Shown one piece after another: positions 35,403-43,370 of a DNA stretch of 64,000 nucleotides; within the stretch, counting starts at the first letter, position 1; each line of letters starts with the position of its first letter. The DNA is from Myxococcales bacterium (GTDB lineage Bacteria > Myxococcota > Polyangia > Nannocystales > Nannocystaceae). The stretch is from assembly GCA_016793465.1 (NCBI GenBank), contig JAEUJW010000065.1:17636-81635 (forward strand). Direction: 5' to 3'. The notes beneath the pieces are model-generated. The model saw only the letters and a list, made by a program, of their open reading frames with translations. It made no database searches and was not told the origin of the DNA. A program made the position numbers and the translations under genes.

Positions 35403-35738
35403 GCGGGGCGCGGATGATGCCAGATGCCTCGCCGCGCGCACAGCGTGGCCGCGACGCGGCGACGCCACGCACGCTCGTCGTTCGAAGCGGCACGGGCGCT
35501 GCTCGGTGGGAAGATCCGGGGCCTGGAGGAAGTCGACGCCGTCGACGCGGGGCGGTGCGAGCAGCGTGGTCGCTGTGCACGTTCCATGTACGCGCAGTCG
35601 TGTCCTCGCGTGCGCGCCGAGCGATCGGCGGGCGTCGTCATACGCCCGGCGGCGGGTCTCGGCGCGCACGGACGGCGGCGAGGCTGTGCGAGCGCGCGAG
35701 CGTTGACAGGCGTGCGGCGGGTCCGTAGCGTCGATGGG
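35403..35738. other. 336-base intergenic region ahead of the CotH-like gene
   Basis: No gene is supportable; the open frames are Arg-rich shadows. It is somewhat less GC-rich than the flanks. The promoter candidate at 35703-35731 sits at its end. Confidence 0.45.
35703..35731 (+). promoter_or_regulatory. sigma-70-type promoter with a near-zero leader
   Basis: A perfect -35 TTGACA (35703-35708), a 17-base spacer and TAGCGT (35726-35731) put the start point at or beside the ATG at 35739. The CotH-like mRNA would be leaderless or nearly so. Confidence 0.55.
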
Positions 35739-37376
35739 ATGCGGACACGCGCGCTCGTGGGCGGATGGCTGGTGCTCGGACTCGTGGCTTGCGGGGACGC
35801 CGGATCGGCGACCGGGGCGGACGGGTCGTCGGGGGCGGGGTCGACGGCCGAGGCGCCGACGTCGCCGCCGACCGGGACGGGCGCGGATGAAGAGACCGGG
35901 CCCGCGGCGTCGTCCGGGGCGCCGGGCACGACGACGAGCGAAGCGCCGACGAGCGAGCCGACGGGGACGACCGCGGGGGAGCCGGTGTGCGGCGACGGCG
36001 TGGTCGAGGGCGCGGAGGCCTGCGACGACGGCAACGCGGAGGACCGCGACGGCTGCAGCAACGCCTGCCAGGAGGGTTATGTGCCGGACCCGGTGACCAT
36101 GGGGCTCGACCTGCCCGCGGTGATCCCGGTGCTGCGGGTCGACGTCGGCGGGCAGGAGGTGAAGAAGGACATCGACGTGTACGGCACGATCGAGGTCTTC
36201 GAGGCGCACGCGGGCACGCTGGCGGACCTCGATTCGGTGGCGCCGACGCTGAGCGCCGGGGTGGCGTTCCAGGGCCGCGGCAACTTCACGTGGACGCTGC
36301 CGAAGAAGGGCTACGCGTTCGAGCTGCAGGACGCGATGGGCGACGACCTCGCGGCCGAGATCATGGGACTGCCCGCCGGCAGCGACTTCGCGCTGTACGC
36401 CTGCTACACCGACAAGACGTGCATGCGCAACGCGCTGGTGTTCGCGCTCGGCCAGCGGCTGGGGCGCTGGAGCCCGCGCACGCGGTTCGTCGAGCTGATC
36501 CTCAACGGCGAGTATCTGGGGCTGTACATGCTGTGGGAGCGCGTGCGGCGGGACGAGACGCGCTGCGACGTCGACAAGCCGGACAAGACCGCCGCCGAGG
36601 GCGACATCAGCGGCGGGTACATCTTCCGCCACGAGGGCGGCGGCAAGGGGCCGGAGGTCGTCGACGGCATGCAGTACGACCGCGACTGGTCGACCAGCAG
36701 CGGGCGGGTGTACACGTATCATTACCCCGACTCCGACAAGATCAGCCCGGAGCAGTCGGCATATCTAAGAGATTATGTGCAGGGGTTCGAGGACGCGATG
36801 CAGGCGGATCCGTCGGCGTACGTCGAGTGGCTCGACGTGCCGTCGTGGGTCGACCACGGGATCGTCGAGGAGCTGACCAACAACTGGGACGGTTATGTGC
36901 ACAGCATCTACATGACCAAGGAGGCCGACGAGGACGGCGGGCTGTTCGGCATGGGGCCGCTGTGGGACTTCGACCTGGCGTTCGCCAACGGGAACGTGAC
37001 CGGATACAACTGCCAGACCGACAACTGGGCCCACCAGATCTCGCGGCCGTACCCCGACGACATGCCGACCTACTGGCTGCAGCTGTACGCCGACCCGGAG
37101 TTTCAGCGAGCCTTCAAGTGTCGCTGGCAGGAGCTGCGGGGCGAGGCGATCGCGCAGGCGACGTTCGAGCAGCAGATCTCGGCGTGGGTGGCGTTCACGG
37201 CGCAGGCGCGGGCGCGCGACCAGATGAAGTGGGCGACCGTGGGCCAGGACATCTTCCCCAACTGCTTCTCGATGCCGACGTACGAGGAGGAGGTCGCCGG
37301 GCTGATGACGTGGATCGACGCGCGCGTGGCCTGGCTCGACGCGCAGACGGCGGCGATGCCCGGCGCGTGCCCGTGA
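35739..37376 (+). CDS. CotH kinase-like lipoprotein with a DUF4215-type repeat
   Basis: The protein has 545 residues. The signal MRTRALVGGWLVLGLVAC has a lipobox, followed by a Thr/Ser/Gly/Pro-rich linker (~20-80). A myxobacterial Cys-rich repeat of the form CGDGVVEGAEACDDGN with DRDGCSNACQ comes next, then a CotH-like protein-kinase-fold domain (RTRFVELILNGEYLGLYMLW, GGYIFRHEGGGKG, WDFDLAFAN). In other bacteria CotH proteins phosphorylate spore-coat proteins; here an outer-surface role is likely. It is convergent with the DNA methyltransferase gene. Confidence 0.82.
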   Translation: MRTRALVGGWLVLGLVACGDAGSATGADGSSGAGSTAEAPTSPPTGTGADEETGPAASSGAPGTTTSEAPTSEPTGTTAGEPVCGDGVVEGAEACDDGNAEDRDGCSNACQEGYVPDPVTMGLDLPAVIPVLRVDVGGQEVKKDIDVYGTIEVFEAHAGTLADLDSVAPTLSAGVAFQGRGNFTWTLPKKGYAFELQDAMGDDLAAEIMGLPAGSDFALYACYTDKTCMRNALVFALGQRLGRWSPRTRFVELILNGEYLGLYMLWERVRRDETRCDVDKPDKTAAEGDISGGYIFRHEGGGKGPEVVDGMQYDRDWSTSSGRVYTYHYPDSDKISPEQSAYLRDYVQGFEDAMQADPSAYVEWLDVPSWVDHGIVEELTNNWDGYVHSIYMTKEADEDGGLFGMGPLWDFDLAFANGNVTGYNCQTDNWAHQISRPYPDDMPTYWLQLYADPEFQRAFKCRWQELRGEAIAQATFEQQISAWVAFTAQARARDQMKWATVGQDIFPNCFSMPTYEEEVAGLMTWIDARVAWLDAQTAAMPGACP

Positions 37377-37435
37377 GCGGCGAGCGAGGCGGCGTGCCCG
37401 AACGACGGGCCGCCCGCGCGCTCGACGGCGAGGCT

Positions 37436-38407
37436 TCACGCGACCGCGGGCACGACGCGGAGGGCGGGGCGGGCCTGCAGGTCCGGGGCGGCCTCGACGA
37501 GGCGGGCGCGCGTGAGCTCGAGGTACTCGGTCTCGAGGTCGATGCCGATGTAGCTGTGGCCGAGCGTGACGGCGGCGACGCCGGTGGTGCCGCTGCCGTT
37601 GAACGGGTCGAGCACGACGCCGCCGCTCGGGCACGAGGCCTGCAGCAGGCGCTCGAGCAGGGCCACGGGCTTCTGCGTCGGGTGCTTGCCGTGGGTCTTC
37701 TCCTTGTTGCCGGGGGCCGTCATGCGCCACACGGTCTTCATCTGCTTGCCGTCGTTGAGCTCGCGCATGCGGTCGTAGTCGAAGAAGTGGCGGCTCTTGC
37801 GGTCGCGCGCGGCCCACAGCACGGTCTCGGTGCTGTGCGTGAAGTAGCGGCACGACAGGTTCGGCGGGGGGTTGGGCTTCTCCCACACGATCTCGTTGAG
37901 CTGCTTGAACTGTTGCTGCTGCATCGCGTAGCCGACGCTGTAGATCACGTGGCTGGTCCCCGAGACCCAGATCGTGCCGTTGGGCCGCAGCACGCGGCGG
38001 CAGGCGGCCAGCCACTGATGGTTGAAGGCGTGGTTCTGCTCGACGCCCTGGCTGCGGTCCCACGCCCCCTTGTCGACGCTGGTGCGCTTGCCCGAGCGGC
38101 AGGTCGAGCCGCCGTTGGACAGGAAGTAGGGCGGGTCGGCGAACACGACGTCGACCGACTCGGCGGGCAGGCTGTTGAGGACGCTGATGCAGTCGCCCTG
38201 GTAGAGGCGCGCGCGCCCGTCCGCCGAGCGCCAGTGGGGCTCGGGCGGCGGCGGGGCCTTGATCATGGGGGTGGTCGCGGGCGCGGCGGAGCTGCGGGCG
38301 GCGCTCGCGGCGGCGGGGCTACGCGCGGCGGGTGCGGCGGCAGCGGCTGCGGTGGCGGCGGCCTCGGGCTTTGCGGGGAGCAGGGGCGCCGATGCTGGGG
38401 CGGTCAC
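37436..38407 (-). CDS. beta-class DNA adenine/cytosine-N4 methyltransferase
   Basis: The protein has 323 residues from the GTG at 38407. The catalytic motif IV DPPYF (VVFADPPYFLSNGG) precedes the SAM motif FNGSGTTGVAA, the beta-class order used by many N6-adenine MTases. The C-terminus HPTQKPVALLERLL is also typical. The first ~47 residues are an Ala/Pro-rich low-complexity stretch; the ATG at 38266 would omit it. No restriction endonuclease is adjacent, so it may be an orphan regulatory MTase. It is convergent with the CotH gene and divergent from the PHA-system gene. Confidence 0.85.
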   Translation of the reverse strand: MTAPASAPLLPAKPEAAATAAAAAAPAARSPAAASAARSSAAPATTPMIKAPPPPEPHWRSADGRARLYQGDCISVLNSLPAESVDVVFADPPYFLSNGGSTCRSGKRTSVDKGAWDRSQGVEQNHAFNHQWLAACRRVLRPNGTIWVSGTSHVIYSVGYAMQQQQFKQLNEIVWEKPNPPPNLSCRYFTHSTETVLWAARDRKSRHFFDYDRMRELNDGKQMKTVWRMTAPGNKEKTHGKHPTQKPVALLERLLQASCPSGGVVLDPFNGSGTTGVAAVTLGHSYIGIDLETEYLELTRARLVEAAPDLQARPALRVVPAVA

Positions 38408-38548
38408 GCGTGGGAGCACGTGCGCACCATCGCCGGGCTGCGGCGCCCGCTCAAATTTTCGACGAGCGCGGGGCGCTGCAGCGAGGTCTGCGCGATTCGT
38501 CGAGTGTTTGGCGAGGCCCCGGGTTTTCGTGTTATGGAGTTGAGCGCC

Positions 38549-38842
38549 ATGCCGAAGTTCACGATCACGCGCAACCACTCCCTGCCTGCCGCCACGATCA
38601 AGGAGCGCATCGACCAGCTCGGCGAGCGGCTGAAGAATAAATTCCAGGCCAAGGTCGCGTGGAACGGGGACAAGGAGCTCGGCGTGAAGGGCACCGGCGT
38701 CGACGCGAAGGTGACGATCAGCGACAACAAGGTCGACGTGTTCGTCGACCTGTCGATGATGCTCACGCCGATGAAGGGCAAGATCGAGGGCGCGATCAAC
38801 GAGGAGATCGACAAGGTCGTCTCGGGCCAGAGCGCGAGCTGA
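38549..38842 (+). CDS. polyhydroxyalkanoic acid system family protein
   Basis: The protein has 97 residues beginning MPKFTITRNHSLPAATIKER, with FQAKVAWNGDKELGVKGTGV and a C-terminal MMLTPMKGKIEGAINEEID. This matches the small PHA-granule-region family by pattern: short alpha/beta, conserved N-terminal hydrophobic-His segment and LxPxKGxIExxI near the end. The role is uncertain even in known members. An in-frame ATG at 38534 would add five residues. Its stop overlaps the next start as TGATG. Confidence 0.78.
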   Translation: MPKFTITRNHSLPAATIKERIDQLGERLKNKFQAKVAWNGDKELGVKGTGVDAKVTISDNKVDVFVDLSMMLTPMKGKIEGAINEEIDKVVSGQSAS

Positions 38843-39621
38843 TGGCGAGCCGTCCGCTCCGGCTGATCACGATCGGCTTCAGCCACTTCTGCGAGAAGGC
38901 CCGCTGGGCGCTCGACCGGGCGGGCCTCGAGTATCGCGAGGAGGACCACGCCCCGCTGCTGCACTGGCGCGCGAGCCTCGCGGCCGGCGGCGGACGCACG
39001 GTGCCGGTGCTGGTGACGCCGGAGCGGGTGCTCCGCGAGTCGACGGACATCCTGCATTATTGCGACGCGCAGGCGCCGGCCGAGCGCCGGCTGTTCCCGC
39101 AGGAGCCGGAGCCGCGCGCGGAGGTCGAGGCGCTGGTCGCGGACTATGACCGCGGGCTCGGGCCGGCGGTGCGCCGCTTCGTGTACTTTCACCTGCTGCG
39201 GCAGCGCGAGGCGGCGGTCGAGCTGCTGGGCTGCACGGGGCCGCGGTGGGAGCGCGGGCTGGTCCGGCGGATCTTCCCGGCGATGGCGGGCATGCTCCGC
39301 CGCGGGCTGAAGATCACGCCGGAGGGCGCGCAGCGCTCGGCGTCGAGGCTGGAGGCGACGCTCGCGGCGGTCGAGGCGCGGCTGGCCGACGGGCGCCGCT
39401 ATCTGACGGGGGACCGCTTCACGGCCGCGGACCTGACGTTCGCCGCGCTCGGGGCGATCGTGGTGCTGCCGCCGGCGTACGGCTTCCCCATCCCGACGAC
39501 GGCCGGGCAGCTCCCGACGCTCACCGACTTCATCGAGGCGACGCGCGCGCGGCCGGCGGGGCGGTTCATCGCCCGCATGTACGCCGAGGAGCGGCCGCCG
39601 CCGCTGCGCGTGGCGGCGTGA
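38842..39621 (+). CDS. glutathione S-transferase-like protein
   Basis: The protein has 259 residues. The N-terminal thioredoxin-fold half begins RLITIGFSHFCEKARWALDR, has a Ser-His-Phe-Cys near the usual active-site position, and continues with the PVLVTPERVLRESTDILHY beta-beta-alpha glutathione site. The helical C-terminal half ends with a YLTGDRFTAADLTFAAL segment, the hallmark of GSTs. It is translationally coupled (TGATG) to the PHA-system protein. Substrate unknown. Confidence 0.82.
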   Translation: MASRPLRLITIGFSHFCEKARWALDRAGLEYREEDHAPLLHWRASLAAGGGRTVPVLVTPERVLRESTDILHYCDAQAPAERRLFPQEPEPRAEVEALVADYDRGLGPAVRRFVYFHLLRQREAAVELLGCTGPRWERGLVRRIFPAMAGMLRRGLKITPEGAQRSASRLEATLAAVEARLADGRRYLTGDRFTAADLTFAALGAIVVLPPAYGFPIPTTAGQLPTLTDFIEATRARPAGRFIARMYAEERPPPLRVAA

Positions 39622-39641
39622 GTCGACGCGAATAGCGACGG

Positions 39642-39657
39642 CTGTCCGCGGGGACAG
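39642..39657. terminator. short hairpin between convergent genes
   Basis: A 6-bp stem CTGTCC / GGACAG with a four-base loop lies between the GST-like gene and the convergent GT-C membrane gene; it is followed by GCTGTCCGTTTG. Confidence 0.35.
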
Positions 39658-39682
39658 GCTGTCCGTTTGCACAGCGTGCGGA

Positions 39683-41047
39683 TCACTCGGGCGGGAAGGG
39701 CCACCAGGGGTCGTGCACGAACAGCCAGCCGGGGGCGCGGGTGAACCACCACGCGCCGTGGAGCTGCACCGCGGCCGACGCGAGCACGAGCGCCGGGAAC
39801 AGGCGGCCGCGGGCGCCGCCGCCGAGCACGAGCAGGACGAGCAGGCAGGGCAGGAAGTCGAGGGCGAAGCGGTAGGCGAACTGCAGCTGGCCGGTGTTCT
39901 GGTAGAGCAGCGAGGGGATCGCCACGGCGAGGGCGGCGAGCGCGAGGCCGGCGCGCTGGGGGAAGCGCTGGCGGGCGCGCGCGAGCAGCAAGAGCCAGGG
40001 GGAGCCGATCAGGAGGCCCATGCCGTGGATCGACCAGCGCACATACGGGGCGACGGCGCTGACCTGGGGGACGAGCCACAGCATGGCCTCGAGGTTCCTC
40101 GCCAGGTAGTGCGGCGAGAACATGCCGAAGGTCTGGATCCTCGTCTGCCAGCGGATGTCGAGGTAGGCGTGGCCGAACTCGAGGGGGTCGTCGAAGCGCA
40201 GGTAGTTCAATAGTGCGAGGACGAGGCCGATCGCGGTGAGGGGGGCGAGGAAGCGCAGCAGGGTGGAGATGCGTCGGCCGCCGCGCCACCACTCGAGCAG
40301 GAAGAACGGGGCGGCGAAGGCGAGGCTGACGCGGCAGGCGACGGCGAGGCCGAGCCACAGGCCGGCGCGGACGGGGCGGCGCGCGTCCCAGGCGGCGCCG
40401 ATGTGGAGCACGAGGAACATGGCGCCGAGGATCTGCGCGGTGAACCACACGCTGCCGTGGGCGGCGACGAAGCAGGCCGGGCTGGCGAGCGTCCAGGCGG
40501 CGGCGGCCCACAGGTGCTCGCGCGTGTGGCCGGGCCGCACGCGCTCCAGCAGGCGCAGGAGCAGCAGCGGGATGAGGGCGCCGCACAGGACCGTGAACAG
40601 GACGTCGGGGAAGCCGAGGCCGAACAGCGCGACGCCGGGCAGCATGACGAGCGCGGGGCCGGGCGGGAAGGTGACGTACCAGGTCGAGGCGCGCTTGACG
40701 ATGTCGCGGCGGCGCAGGTCGACGAGCTCGCCGCGGGTGGTCCACCAGCGCTCGACGCCGCCGCGCCGGGCCGCGGTGCACTCGGCGGTGACGCAGGGCC
40801 GGCCGCGCACGGTGGTGCCGTCGGCGAGGCCGAGGGTCCAGACCCGGCCCCAGTCGTCGTGGCTGCGGTCGGCGTAGCCGGGCGGGTCGCCGGCGAGGGC
40901 GAGGCGCCCGTCGAGCCAGCCCTGGGCCATGTGGCTGAAGTGGTTGTTGCGGCCGGGCCGCAGGAGGTCGCGACCGGCGAGCAGCGCGAGCGCGAGGAGG
41001 GCGGCGAGGAACACGGCGAGGCCGCGAAGGCGAGGCGAGAGGGTCAC
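39683..41047 (-). CDS. multi-pass membrane protein, GT-C glycosyltransferase-like
   Basis: The protein has 454 residues with about ten membrane helices (GLAVFLAALLALALLAG, VLFTVLCGALIPLLLLRLL, GLALAALAVAIPSLLYQN). A soluble loop of ~100 residues after the first helix contains the acidic pair SHDDWGRVW. The pattern is of GT-C sugar transferases using polyprenyl-phosphate donors. Specificity unknown. The GTG start at 41047 overlaps the hipA stop as GTGA, so it is read from the hipBA transcript or was left downstream of an insertion. Confidence 0.68.
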   Translation of the reverse strand: MTLSPRLRGLAVFLAALLALALLAGRDLLRPGRNNHFSHMAQGWLDGRLALAGDPPGYADRSHDDWGRVWTLGLADGTTVRGRPCVTAECTAARRGGVERWWTTRGELVDLRRRDIVKRASTWYVTFPPGPALVMLPGVALFGLGFPDVLFTVLCGALIPLLLLRLLERVRPGHTREHLWAAAAWTLASPACFVAAHGSVWFTAQILGAMFLVLHIGAAWDARRPVRAGLWLGLAVACRVSLAFAAPFFLLEWWRGGRRISTLLRFLAPLTAIGLVLALLNYLRFDDPLEFGHAYLDIRWQTRIQTFGMFSPHYLARNLEAMLWLVPQVSAVAPYVRWSIHGMGLLIGSPWLLLLARARQRFPQRAGLALAALAVAIPSLLYQNTGQLQFAYRFALDFLPCLLVLLVLGGGARGRLFPALVLASAAVQLHGAWWFTRAPGWLFVHDPWWPFPPE

Positions 41048-42339
41048 GGGCGCTTGCTCGGGCGGCGTGGTTTGAGTACGGGGGTCGGCAACGCGGCTGC
41101 GGCCGCGACCTCGGTGAAGCGCTGGCCGACTTCACGGATCTGGGCGGCCGGCAACTTCAACTTCGTGGCCTCGCTTTGCCAGCGGCCGATACCGTCGCGA
41201 ACCTCGGCCAGGATCTGCAGCGCCTCGGTGGAGGAAAGCTGGGCGAGTTCGGCGAGTTGCTCGAGGTGGGACCAGGTGGGGCGCCGGCCCTCGCCCTTGT
41301 ACGTCATCGTGTGTTCTCCACCGGGGCCGTCCGCTAGCATCAGGTCGTAGGCCGGGGAGACCGTCCACGAGCCGTCGCGCTGCATTAAGAAGGCGAAGTT
41401 CTTGCCGTGATCGTCGCGGTTGGAGGTGAGGAGGTTGAACACGGCGCGACGGAAGCACTCTTTCACGTCGACGTGGTTGCGCGTCAACTGGCGAGCGACG
41501 CGGAGCAGGTGCTCGTAATCGAGGTTGGGCTCGCGGAAGTTGGCATGGAGCAGATTGGCGAGCGTATGCACATGGATGCGGGTGTCGCCGTCGCGGTCGA
41601 AGCGCCGGACGGCGAAGCAACGCTCCCCGTCGGGGAGCGGGCCCAGGAGACGCACCTCGGGCATTTTGATGCCGGCCGCCATCGCCATACGGGCGTAGAG
41701 GTACTCGATGGGGCCTGCGTTCGGGGGATCGTCATGGGTGGCGAACTTGACGAGCCACGCCTCGAAGCCCGGTGGGAGGGTGTCTACACCGGAGAGCACA
41801 CGACCCTCGTGGATGCCGACCAGGACCTTGGGGCGAGCGCCGCCCGGTGACCCACCGGCGAGCCGCAGCGCAGGCAGGATCTCGACCGCGGAGCCGTCAT
41901 AGATCTGTCGTGAGGCCTTCGCCAGGGCGGCGAGATCGAGGGCCTCGTGGGATTCACCCTCCGGCTCGGTGCAGGGGTGATAGGTGAGGGCGCCCATGGT
42001 GTGGCGGCCGAGGTACGCCAGGCGATCGAGGACCGAGAGCTCGCGCAGGCGAACGTTGCGGGCGAGGAAGGTTCGGTCCATCAGGAGACGACCCCAGCCG
42101 TCGGGGAGCGAGTCGTCGAACACGCCGAACAGGCCCATGAGGTGCCCCTCCCGGGCCGACTGCAGTCCGGTCTTCAGCGGCAAGCGGAGCGGAGAGAGCG
42201 GGCTGGCATGCGCGAGGAACTCGGGCGAGAACTCGAACGCCACCTGGCCACGGAGCAGCGCGAGCTGTCCGACGAGCTGAACGTCCTCGGTCTTGCGTTC
42301 GAGGCGGACCTCGAGGCGTGCTGCGGGTGCGAACTTCAT
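41044..42339 (-). CDS. hipA: HipA-type serine/threonine kinase toxin
   Basis: The protein has 431 residues, near the usual 440. It contains FDDSLPDGWGRLLMDR, the P-loop-like GGSPGGARPKVLVGI, the catalytic loop NRDDHGKNFAF and the metal-binding SPAYDL (DFG-like) motif. Known HipA proteins phosphorylate aminoacyl-tRNA synthetases and cause dormancy; HipB neutralises them and represses the operon. The start overlaps the hipB stop as ATGA. Codon use is noticeably less GC-biased than in its neighbours, consistent with acquisition by transfer. Confidence 0.93.
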   Translation of the reverse strand: MKFAPAARLEVRLERKTEDVQLVGQLALLRGQVAFEFSPEFLAHASPLSPLRLPLKTGLQSAREGHLMGLFGVFDDSLPDGWGRLLMDRTFLARNVRLRELSVLDRLAYLGRHTMGALTYHPCTEPEGESHEALDLAALAKASRQIYDGSAVEILPALRLAGGSPGGARPKVLVGIHEGRVLSGVDTLPPGFEAWLVKFATHDDPPNAGPIEYLYARMAMAAGIKMPEVRLLGPLPDGERCFAVRRFDRDGDTRIHVHTLANLLHANFREPNLDYEHLLRVARQLTRNHVDVKECFRRAVFNLLTSNRDDHGKNFAFLMQRDGSWTVSPAYDLMLADGPGGEHTMTYKGEGRRPTWSHLEQLAELAQLSSTEALQILAEVRDGIGRWQSEATKLKLPAAQIREVGQRFTEVAAAAALPTPVLKPRRPSKRP

Positions 42340-42641
42340 TGCGAGCCTCTCCGACGCGGCTTCCTCGCGGCTTGACGGTCGAGCTCGAGGATAGAAGTCG
42401 GAGCGGATGGCGCCAGAAGATTTTCGAATTGATCGAGACAACCGAGTGCCAGGGCCAGTCGGAGCAGGTTGTCGAGAGAGATGCGGCCGCTGGTCTCGAA
42501 ACGTTTGAGCGTCGCCGGCGAGACTCCGGCCCGTTCGGCGAGGGTCTCTCGCTTCCAATTCTGGGCGAGACGAAGCTGAGTCATTCGTTCGCCCATCAGC
42601 TTCGCCAATTCACCCGGGGTATAGAAGCTAATGGACAACAT
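42336..42641 (-). CDS. hipB: HipB-type antitoxin, XRE-family HTH repressor
   Basis: The protein has 101 residues with an XRE helix-turn-helix (MGERMTQLRLAQNWKRETLA, ERAGVSPATLKRFE, SLDNLLRLALALG). It ends in a basic tail (RQAARKPRRRGSQ). It is the expected antitoxin and operon repressor for HipA. It is directly preceded by an AT-rich stretch containing inverted repeats that could be its operators. It is the first gene of the hipB-hipA-(GT-C) transcript. Confidence 0.92.
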   Translation of the reverse strand: MLSISFYTPGELAKLMGERMTQLRLAQNWKRETLAERAGVSPATLKRFETSGRISLDNLLRLALALGCLDQFENLLAPSAPTSILELDRQAARKPRRRGSQ

Positions 42642-42714
42642 TTGAGCTTTTATGGCTCCCTACGCTTCATAAGGGGTAATATTTTGCCCATTGCAAAAGT
42701 GATTAAAATCACTA
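42642..42714 (-). promoter_or_regulatory. AT-rich hipBA promoter with candidate operators
   Basis: This short stretch is far more AT-rich than anything around it. It contains the inverted repeats TTATG-N13-CATAA (42650-42672), an imperfect GGGGTAATATTTTGCCC (42673-42689) and GTGATT-AA-AATCAC (42699-42712). The last overlaps the stop codon of the thiol dioxygenase gene. Auto-regulation by HipB at one of these is likely by analogy. Confidence 0.55.
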
Positions 42715-43245
42715 ATAGGAGCGCGGGGCGAGGCGCCAGAGGTCCGGGGTCGACGGGGTCGCGGTGTAGTAGGTGCACGTGCGGCCGTCGACGTAGGGCG
42801 GGCGGAGCACGTCGACGAACGCGACGTCGGTGCGGGCGGTGAGGGTGTGGAGGTTGTCGCGGTGGGGCTCGACGAGCCACACGGGGGAGCCCGGGTCGAG
42901 GTCGGCGTCGGCGGTGCGGCGGGCGAGGGTGGGGTCGTTCGGGTCGACGCGCGTGAAGCTGGTGACGTGGAGGGTGCCCTGCAAGACGCGCATGTACACG
43001 TGCATGGCGGGGTGGTCGTGCAGGGGGATCGACTCGCCGCGGGGCAGGAAGAACAGGCCGACCTCGCAGGTCTCGCCGAAGAACGGGCGGAGGTTGGCCC
43101 AGCCGCGCGCGGGCAGGTGGGCGGCCAGCGTGACGCCGAGGTCGGTCCAGCGCAGGCGTGCGAGCAGGTGCGGGAGATCGGCGGCGGCGGCGGCGGCGAG
43201 GGTGGTCCAGACGGTCACGGTGCGGCTCGCGGGCGACGCTAACAC
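42712..43245 (-). CDS. ADO/PCO-type cysteamine/cysteine (thiol) dioxygenase
   Basis: The protein has 177 residues from the GTG at 43245; GTG 43218 is possible. The cupin core has the metal-binding pattern LFFLPRGESIPLHDHPAMHV and then VLQGTLHVTSF, the third His in EPHRDNLHTL, and the family ending DVLRPPYVDGRTCTYY. This matches the PCO_ADO family, which oxidises thiols (cysteamine, free or N-terminal Cys) to sulfinates with O2 and iron. It is known mainly from plants and animals as an oxygen sensor. It lies just upstream of hipB on the same strand. Confidence 0.82.
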   Translation of the reverse strand: MLASPASRTVTVWTTLAAAAAADLPHLLARLRWTDLGVTLAAHLPARGWANLRPFFGETCEVGLFFLPRGESIPLHDHPAMHVYMRVLQGTLHVTSFTRVDPNDPTLARRTADADLDPGSPVWLVEPHRDNLHTLTARTDVAFVDVLRPPYVDGRTCTYYTATPSTPDLWRLAPRSY

Positions 43246-43370
43246 GACGCGTACGGACGTCCGCCGCGTCGGCGGCGTGCGAGGGGCTATTTCGTGGCCG
43301 TGGGGCGCTCCGGCGGCGCCTTGACAGGGCGGCGGCCGCGGTGGATGCATGATCGGGGAGTGGCGGGGTC

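Noticed and set aside
43321..43353. TTGACA-led promoter for the frameshifted kinase
   Set aside because: No acceptable -10 box lies at 16-19 bases; the best match (CATGAT) is 21 bases away.
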